Part shown: positions 5,950 to 10,228 of the stretch, one piece after another
How positions within the stretch are numbered: the first letter of the stretch is position 1
Layout: each line of letters starts with the position of its first letter
Source of the DNA: Chthonomonadaceae bacterium
GTDB taxonomy: Bacteria; Armatimonadota; Chthonomonadetes; Chthonomonadales; Chthonomonadaceae
Assembly (NCBI GenBank): GCA_014377395.1
Contig: JACMPS010000066.1
Location: forward strand, 1-10,228
Length of the DNA stretch: 10,228 nt
Direction: 5' to 3'
Notes under the pieces: model-generated
What the model was told of the DNA's origin: nothing
Seen by the model: the letters and a program-made list of their open reading frames with translations, nothing else
Database searches by the model: none
Program-made: the position numbers and the translations under genes

Positions 5950-8900
5950 ATGCAGTGGTTAGCAGAAATCTGTGTCCGGCGTCCCGTCTTTGCAACGGTG
6001 ATCGTGCTGGCACTGTCGGTGGTTGGGCTGTTCAGTTACTTTCAGCTCGGCGTAGACCGATTTCCTAAAGTAGACTTCCCGACGGTCTCGATTGTTTTGC
6101 AACAAGACGGAGCCTCACCTGAAAACATCGAAACGGAAGTCGTGGATAAAGTCGAGGAAGCCGTCAACACGATTTCCGGCATTGACACGCTTCAGTCTTC
6201 CTGCTACGAAGGCTTCGGTATTGTCGCCGTGACATTCGTTCTCGAAAAAGATGTCAATGTGGCGGCTCAAGAGGTACGCGACAAAGTCAGTGCCGTCCTC
6301 AAAGACCTTCCTACCGATGTCAAACCTCCTGCGATTGACAAAGTGGAAACCGACTCTGCTCCTGTTCTCGAAGTTACGCTGACCGGGGGAAACGACCTGA
6401 GAGCCACAACCGAGTACGTGGACAAGGTGTTGCGCCGCAAACTGGAAAGTATTTCCGGTGTGGGGCAGGTGCGCATTCTTGGAGGGCGTAAGCGACAGAT
6501 CAATCTTTTGCTCGATCCCCAACGCCTTCAATCGCGTGGCGTCAATGCACTCGATGTGCAACGCGCTCTCACCTCCCAGAACTTGCAGGTTCCCGGTGGA
6601 CGTGTCGAACAAACCTCCCGTGATCTCACCCTGCGAACCTACGGGCGTGTCGGAACTGCCGCCGAGTTTGGCGAAATTACCGTTGCACAAAAAGACGGTA
6701 CCACGATCAAAGTCAAAGACGTGGGAACCGTCGAAGACGGCATGGAGGAGGCGACTTCCGTTGCTTCTCTCGGTGGAAAGTCAACCGTCCTGATGACGAT
6801 CCGCAAGCAATCCGGTCAAAATACGGTTGCGGTGGTGGACAAACTCAAACTCCGCTTGAAAGACATCGAAAAAGAACTTCCTTCCGGTTACAAACTCCGC
6901 ATTGCTCGTGACCAGTCCGAGTTTATCAAAGCTTCCACTCACGCGGTTCAGGAGCATCTTACGGTTGGCTCTTTGCTTGCCGCCGGAGTCGTTTTGCTCT
7001 TTCTGTGGAACTTCCGCACCACAATTATTTCCGCGATTGCGATCCCGACTTCCATTGTCTCCACGTATGCCCTGATGAATTACATGGGCTTTACGCTGAA
7101 CGGCTTGACCCTTCTCGCATTGACACTTTCCGTTGGAATCGTGATTGATGACGCGATTGTCGTGCTGGAAAACATCTATCGGTTTATCGAAGAAAAGGGA
7201 ATGAACCCCTTTGAGGCGGCAATCGAAGGCACCCGCGAAATCGGACTTGCGGTGCTTGCGACCACGCTTTCCCTCATTGCGGTCTTTCTTCCCGTTGCGT
7301 TTATGACGGGGATTGTCGGACGATTTATGAATTCGTTCGGGCTGACAATGGCGTTTGCGATTTTCATTTCGCTCATCGTCTCGTTCACCCTGACCCCGAT
7401 GCTTGCCTCACGCTGGCTGAAACATAAGCCCCGCGAAGAGAATACCGGCGTCGAACCCGCAACCGAGGGAATTCCGATCTCGACGACGGGAGACGGTCAC
7501 GACATTCACAGCGAAGGCTCGAAAACAAAGGGCTTTTTCCGCATCATTGATTCTGTTTACACAACGTTGCTTAAGTGGTCTATGAAGCACCGTTGGGCAA
7601 TCGTTCTGCTCTCGATTCTGGCGATTATTTCTATCGTCCCCATTGGAATGGCGGTTCCCAAAAACTTCCTCCCGGATGACGACGAAAGCCAGTACCAGGT
7701 TTCGCTTCGCGCCCCTGAAGGAACCAGCCTTGATGCCACAAACGCCCTTGCTTCGCGTGTGGCAAAAGACGTACAGGACAATGTCCCCGGCACGGATTAT
7801 ACGGTCGTCAAAATCGGAGACAGTGACCAGAAAACTCGCAACGTCGCCGCCATTTACGTCAAGATGAAGCCTATCGAAGAGCGCAACGGGTTTTCACAGC
7901 AAAAGGCGATGCAAGCCGTTCGCGACAACGTTTTGCCTCACTACGGCAATCTCCGAACGAGCGTGGGGGCGGTTCCCGCCTTTTCCGGCGGAGGTGGTCA
8001 ATCCACGATCAACTTCTTCATTGCAGGTCCTGATCTGAATAAATTGTCCGAACTCACCACTCAGATGCTTGCAGGAATGAGGAAAATTCCGAACCTGGTA
8101 GACCCCGACTCGACCCTTGTTCTCGGTCAGCCGGAACTCGGTGTGCGGATTGATCGCCAGCGTGCCGCCGAACTCGGTGTGTCCGTTTCGGATATTTCCA
8201 ATACGTTGAGATTGCTGGTGGGTGGCTCAAAAGTTTCCGACTTCACTGAGGGAGGCGAGACTTATGAGGTACATATTCGCTCCGATAAGGATTACCGTAC
8301 TGACCCCTCGATTATTTCGTTGATGACGGTTCCTTCGACGGCGACACCGGGTGCAAGCGTTCCCTTGACGCAACTTGTTACCTTTGTGGAAGGCACGGGT
8401 CCCTCTCAAATCGTGCGCCTGAATCGTCAACGACAGGTGACTTTGACCGCAAACGTGAGAACGGGCGGCTCAGCTCAAACGGTGTTGACGGACATGGACA
8501 AACTGACAAAGACGCTGAACCTGCCTCCCGGCTACTCATCGGGAACGACGGGAATCTCGAAGGAACAGGGAAAGTCGTTTATCGCATTTATGGCGGCATT
8601 CGCGCTTTCACTGATCTTTATGTACCTGATCCTGGCGGCGCAGTTCGAGAGTTGGATTCACCCGATCACCATTCTGATCGCGCTTCCGCTCACGATCCCG
8701 TTTGCGTTGCTTTCGATCTTGATCTTTGCGCCGTTCGGGGTATCACTCAACATCTTCTCGATGCTGGGAATCCTTGTTCTCTTCGGCGTAGTCAAGAAAA
8801 ACGGTATCTTGCAGGTGGATCATATGAACCAACTGCGGGCGCGGGGCATGAACCGCTACGACGCCATTATCGCAGCAAACCGGGATCGTCTGCGTCCTAT

Positions 8901-9126
8901 TCTGATGACGACGGTTGCGTTTGTGGTGGGAATGATCCCGCTCGTGCTTTCGAGTGGAACCGGAGCCTCGACAAACCGCAACATTGGCTTTGTTGTGATA
9001 GGCGGTCAGTCGCTTTCGCTTTTGCTGACCCTTCTGGCAACGCCTGTCTTTTACTCGCTGTTCGATGACATCGTGACGACTCCACTGTGGGGCAAGTTGC
9101 GACACGCCCTCAGCCGCAAAAAGTAA
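5950..9126 (+). CDS. RND-family (HAE1/AcrB-type) inner-membrane efflux pump
   Basis: The 1058-residue product has the length and layout of a proton-driven HAE1 multidrug exporter, which normally works as a trimer with a periplasmic adaptor and an outer-membrane channel. It opens with MQWLAEICVRRPVFATVIVL (TM1 about 12-30), then a large periplasmic loop beginning DRFPKVDFPTVSI. TM2-6 occupy about 337-486, a hydrophilic cytoplasmic linker about 487-530, TM7 about 547-567, a second periplasmic loop, and TM8-12 from about 877. The proton-relay acids are present as D400-D401 in GIVIDDAIV, and the relay lysine as K950 in VVKKNG. Start: AAGGAG (5936-5941) lies eight bases before ATG 5950; an earlier in-frame GTG at 5902 lacks such a site and gives an atypical N-terminus. 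No adaptor or channel gene adjoins it. Substrate cannot be told. Confidence 0.95.
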   Translation: MQWLAEICVRRPVFATVIVLALSVVGLFSYFQLGVDRFPKVDFPTVSIVLQQDGASPENIETEVVDKVEEAVNTISGIDTLQSSCYEGFGIVAVTFVLEKDVNVAAQEVRDKVSAVLKDLPTDVKPPAIDKVETDSAPVLEVTLTGGNDLRATTEYVDKVLRRKLESISGVGQVRILGGRKRQINLLLDPQRLQSRGVNALDVQRALTSQNLQVPGGRVEQTSRDLTLRTYGRVGTAAEFGEITVAQKDGTTIKVKDVGTVEDGMEEATSVASLGGKSTVLMTIRKQSGQNTVAVVDKLKLRLKDIEKELPSGYKLRIARDQSEFIKASTHAVQEHLTVGSLLAAGVVLLFLWNFRTTIISAIAIPTSIVSTYALMNYMGFTLNGLTLLALTLSVGIVIDDAIVVLENIYRFIEEKGMNPFEAAIEGTREIGLAVLATTLSLIAVFLPVAFMTGIVGRFMNSFGLTMAFAIFISLIVSFTLTPMLASRWLKHKPREENTGVEPATEGIPISTTGDGHDIHSEGSKTKGFFRIIDSVYTTLLKWSMKHRWAIVLLSILAIISIVPIGMAVPKNFLPDDDESQYQVSLRAPEGTSLDATNALASRVAKDVQDNVPGTDYTVVKIGDSDQKTRNVAAIYVKMKPIEERNGFSQQKAMQAVRDNVLPHYGNLRTSVGAVPAFSGGGGQSTINFFIAGPDLNKLSELTTQMLAGMRKIPNLVDPDSTLVLGQPELGVRIDRQRAAELGVSVSDISNTLRLLVGGSKVSDFTEGGETYEVHIRSDKDYRTDPSIISLMTVPSTATPGASVPLTQLVTFVEGTGPSQIVRLNRQRQVTLTANVRTGGSAQTVLTDMDKLTKTLNLPPGYSSGTTGISKEQGKSFIAFMAAFALSLIFMYLILAAQFESWIHPITILIALPLTIPFALLSILIFAPFGVSLNIFSMLGILVLFGVVKKNGILQVDHMNQLRARGMNRYDAIIAANRDRLRPILMTTVAFVVGMIPLVLSSGTGASTNRNIGFVVIGGQSLSLLLTLLATPVFYSLFDDIVTTPLWGKLRHALSRKK

Positions 9127-9147
9127 AACCCGTTTGCTTCTATAATC

Positions 9148-9186
9148 GAGCGTTGCCTCTGCTGATGTGGAGGGAACGCTCTTTTT
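9148..9186 (+). terminator. Intrinsic terminator of the RND gene
   Basis: GAGCGTT (9148-9154) pairs with AACGCTC (9175-9181), with a mismatch and then CCTC pairing with GAGG inside, followed by TTTTT (9182-9186). It begins 21 bases after the pump's stop codon and is a convincing factor-independent terminator. Confidence 0.88.
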
Positions 9187-9201
9187 GTTTGCCATTTTTA
9201 A

Positions 9202-9245
9202 GAGGGGGATGAGATCAAACGTGGAAGTATCAACTTCCTCCCCTC
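9202..9245. repeat. Nested hairpin in the pump-galT intergenic region
   Basis: GAGGGG (9202-9207) pairs with CCCCTC (9240-9245), and inside it GGAAGT (9223-9228) pairs with ACTTCC (9233-9238) around an ATCA loop. No gene is present. It opens a non-coding zone from 9187 to 9652 that consists mostly of short palindromic repeats. Confidence 0.5.
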
Positions 9246-9271
9246 GTGCAAGGGAATAGGGCGAACCTTGT

Positions 9272-9327
9272 GGGGGCGTCGCTCTCTGCGCCCTGTCCTA
9301 ACCGTTGGGGCGTCGCTTGCCACGCCC
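9272..9327. repeat. Two tandem copies of a GGGCGTCGCT hairpin repeat
   Basis: GGGCGTCGCT occurs at 9274-9283 and again at 9308-9317. Each copy is followed within a few bases by CGCCC (9289-9293 and 9323-9327), so each unit can form a five-pair hairpin with a ten-base loop. The 34-base spacing and differing loops suggest two diverged copies of a short REP-like repeat. Confidence 0.65.
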
Positions 9328-9390
9328 GTTTATGATCGGATGCAAGTTGGGGCTTAGAAAGCAATGAAAGTAGAAGTTGGTGCCGTTTGC

Positions 9391-9408
9391 CGCAGGAATA
9401 AATTCCGC
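9391..9408. repeat. Short GGAATAAATTCC-core hairpin
   Basis: GC-A-GGAA (9392-9398) pairs with TTCC-GC (9403-9408) around TAAA, with one bulged A. The core resembles the hairpin at 933-951 read on the opposite strand, suggesting a degenerate member of the same family. Confidence 0.5.
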
Positions 9409-9464
9409 GCTCGGAGGTGTACCGCCCTGAATTGGACAAAACTCGGACACACCCCTTGCGCTTT

Positions 9465-9494
9465 TGCATCCGGGGAATTCATTCTCCGGATGCA
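9465..9494. repeat. Strong 13-bp hairpin with GGGGAATTCATTC core
   Basis: TGCATCCGG (9465-9473) pairs perfectly with CCGGATGCA (9486-9494), and the stem continues for four more pairs (one G-T) to a TTCA loop. The preceding TTGCGCTTTTG (9456-9466) is identical to the reverse complement of 1010-1020 in the element at 900-1039, and the CCGGGGAATT core also matches 933-942, so the two belong to one repeat family. Confidence 0.75.
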
Positions 9495-9526
9495 TTCTAA
9501 GGGCAAAGCGAGAAAATCTTCATCTC

Positions 9527-9547
9527 AACCCTTAATCCTTAACACTT
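9527..9547. repeat. Three degenerate heptanucleotide units
   Basis: The units AACCCTT, AATCCTT and AACACTT follow one another without gaps. The last differs by one base from AACACTC, a phase of the perfect heptamer at 77-146. With only three units, chance cannot be excluded. Confidence 0.4.
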
Positions 9548-9581
9548 CCCTTGTCTTTTTCGTGGGAGAAAGGATTGCGGG

Positions 9582-9587
9582 TATACT
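9582..9587 (+). promoter_or_regulatory. Putative -10 element for the small ORF-galT unit
   Basis: TATACT lies about 65 bases before the start codon at 9653 and is the same hexamer as the -10 proposed for the protease gene. No convincing -35 is present at the usual distance (9559-9564 reads TTCGTG). Confidence 0.4.
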
Positions 9588-9652
9588 TTTCGCATAGAGG
9601 CGATAGCCGCCGAAACACGAAACTACCCCGAAGTTCCGGGAAGAAGGCGACA

Positions 9653-9850
9653 ATGGAGAACGAGCAAAAAACGATTACCAAAGAGGACGGGCGCATCCTC
9701 CACTATTACCATTTCCCGAAAACCGCGACTCAGAGCCAGACGCTTGCGTTTGAGTCCGTAGACCCCGATAAAGTGGACGGCGGACACACTCCACACAAAG
9801 ACAAGGCTCAAGCGGAAAGCCCAGAAGTGAGGGCGACCCTAAATGTCTGA
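9653..9850 (+). CDS. Small hypothetical protein overlapping galT
   Basis: This encodes a 65-residue, highly polar protein with no signal peptide or membrane segment. An N-terminal stretch, KEDGRILHYYHFPK (about residues 10-23), looks like a short beta-hairpin of the pattern DGRxLxYYxF. The rest is rich in D, K, H, E and Q and is probably disordered. GAAGG (9643-9647) five bases before ATG 9653 is a good ribosome site, and the stop overlaps the galT start by eight bases, which supports real translation and coupling. An in-frame ATG at 9551 lies upstream of the predicted -10 element and was rejected. I do not recognise a family with certainty. A role linked to galactose metabolism is only a neighbourhood inference. 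Confidence 0.7.
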   Translation: MENEQKTITKEDGRILHYYHFPKTATQSQTLAFESVDPDKVDGGHTPHKDKAQAESPEVRATLNV

Positions 9851-10228
9851 ACTCCGCTGGAATCCTACACTCGATGAATGGGTGATTACCGCAACGCATC
9901 GGCAAGACCGAACCTTTTTCCCACCACCCGACTACAACCCGCTTGCACCGACGAAACCGGGCGGCTTTCCCACCGAGATTCCCGCACCCGATTATGAGAT
10001 TGTCGTCTTTGAGAACAAGTTTCCGTCGTTACGAGAACACCCGCCGGAACCTTCTCTCGAAGCGAGCGAGATTTACCCGGTGAGACCCGCGCAGGGCATT
10101 TGTGAGGTGGTTTGCTACACCCCGCAAGCCGACGCCGAACTCGCCACGCAACCTGTTGAAAAGATAGAACAACTCGTTTATGTCTGGGCGGATCGGTTTG
10201 AGGCTCTTGGCTCACGGGATTTTGTGAA
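9843..10228 (+). CDS. galT: Galactose-1-phosphate uridylyltransferase, N-terminal part
   Basis: The first 128 residues of GalT are present and the frame is open at the window's edge. The enzyme, of the HIT superfamily, exchanges UMP between UDP-glucose and galactose-1-phosphate in the Leloir pathway in the cytoplasm. Recognisable segments are ELRWNPTLDEWVITATHRQDR (split here as residues 3-13 and 14-23), PGGFPTEIPAPDYEIVVFEN (39-58), KFPSL (59-63) and GICEVVCYTPQAD (85-97). The HPH active site lies beyond the window. Where many bacterial GalTs have a zinc-binding CPxC, this one reads NPLAP (N32, A35), so that metal site appears absent. The start overlaps the upstream small gene as ATGTCTGA, and the internal stretch AAGCCCAGAAGTGAGG just before it offers a weak ribosome site. 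Confidence 0.93.
   Translation, partial: MSELRWNPTLDEWVITATHRQDRTFFPPPDYNPLAPTKPGGFPTEIPAPDYEIVVFENKFPSLREHPPEPSLEASEIYPVRPAQGICEVVCYTPQADAELATQPVEKIEQLVYVWADRFEALGSRDFV

Noticed and set aside
9141..9146. TATAAT as a promoter for a small RNA ending at the terminator 9148-9186
   Set aside because: No -35 lies at the right distance, and the transcript would be little more than the pump's terminator hairpin.

Overview
The window looks like a chromosomal stretch (roughly half G+C by eye) from a free-living, diderm-type bacterium. It carries a PEP-CTERM-like surface protein, an RND inner-membrane pump, an M6-like secreted metalloprotease, an IS630 remnant and many small intergenic hairpin repeats. 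The mix suggests a phylum such as Armatimonadota, or a neighbour with comparable repeat-rich intergenic DNA. That placement is an inference from gene content, not a match I could test.

Layout. (1) 1-883: ten perfect copies of a heptanucleotide abut the start of a small NIL-domain gene, which overlaps a MarR-family regulator by ATGA. (2) 884-1319: a 435-bp gap holding a MITE-like inverted-repeat element (900-1039), a perfect C-rich hairpin (1072-1107), two abutting CRP-type palindromes (1143-1177) and a putative promoter. (3) 1320-4617: a secreted M6-like metalloprotease, then a small secreted protein with a variant PEP-CTERM tail and a nine-G run in its coding sequence. (4) 4633-5622: a decayed IS630-family element on the minus strand, bounded by 12-bp inverted repeats. 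A terminator-like hairpin lies just outside it at 5639-5678 and may be the original end of the protease transcription unit. (5) 5950-9126: a full-length HAE1-type RND efflux pump with an excellent ribosome binding site and its own terminator, but no membrane-fusion or outer-membrane partner in view. (6) 9187-9550: a non-coding zone packed with short hairpin repeats, some sharing a core with the element at 900-1039. (7) 9653-10228: a 65-aa hypothetical protein overlapping the start of galT (galactose-1-phosphate uridylyltransferase), which runs off the window.

How the parts relate. The NIL and MarR genes form one translationally coupled unit. The protease and PEP-CTERM-like protein are probably co-expressed envelope proteins, possibly under a CRP/FNR-family activator. 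The pump is a stand-alone unit, and the small protein and galT form another. I see no defence system, CRISPR array, tRNA or rRNA. The most distinctive signals are the tandem CRP-type palindromes, the two simple-sequence tracts placed where copy-number change could alter expression (heptamers at the NIL start, G9 ahead of the anchor), and the repeat family shared by the two intergenic regions.
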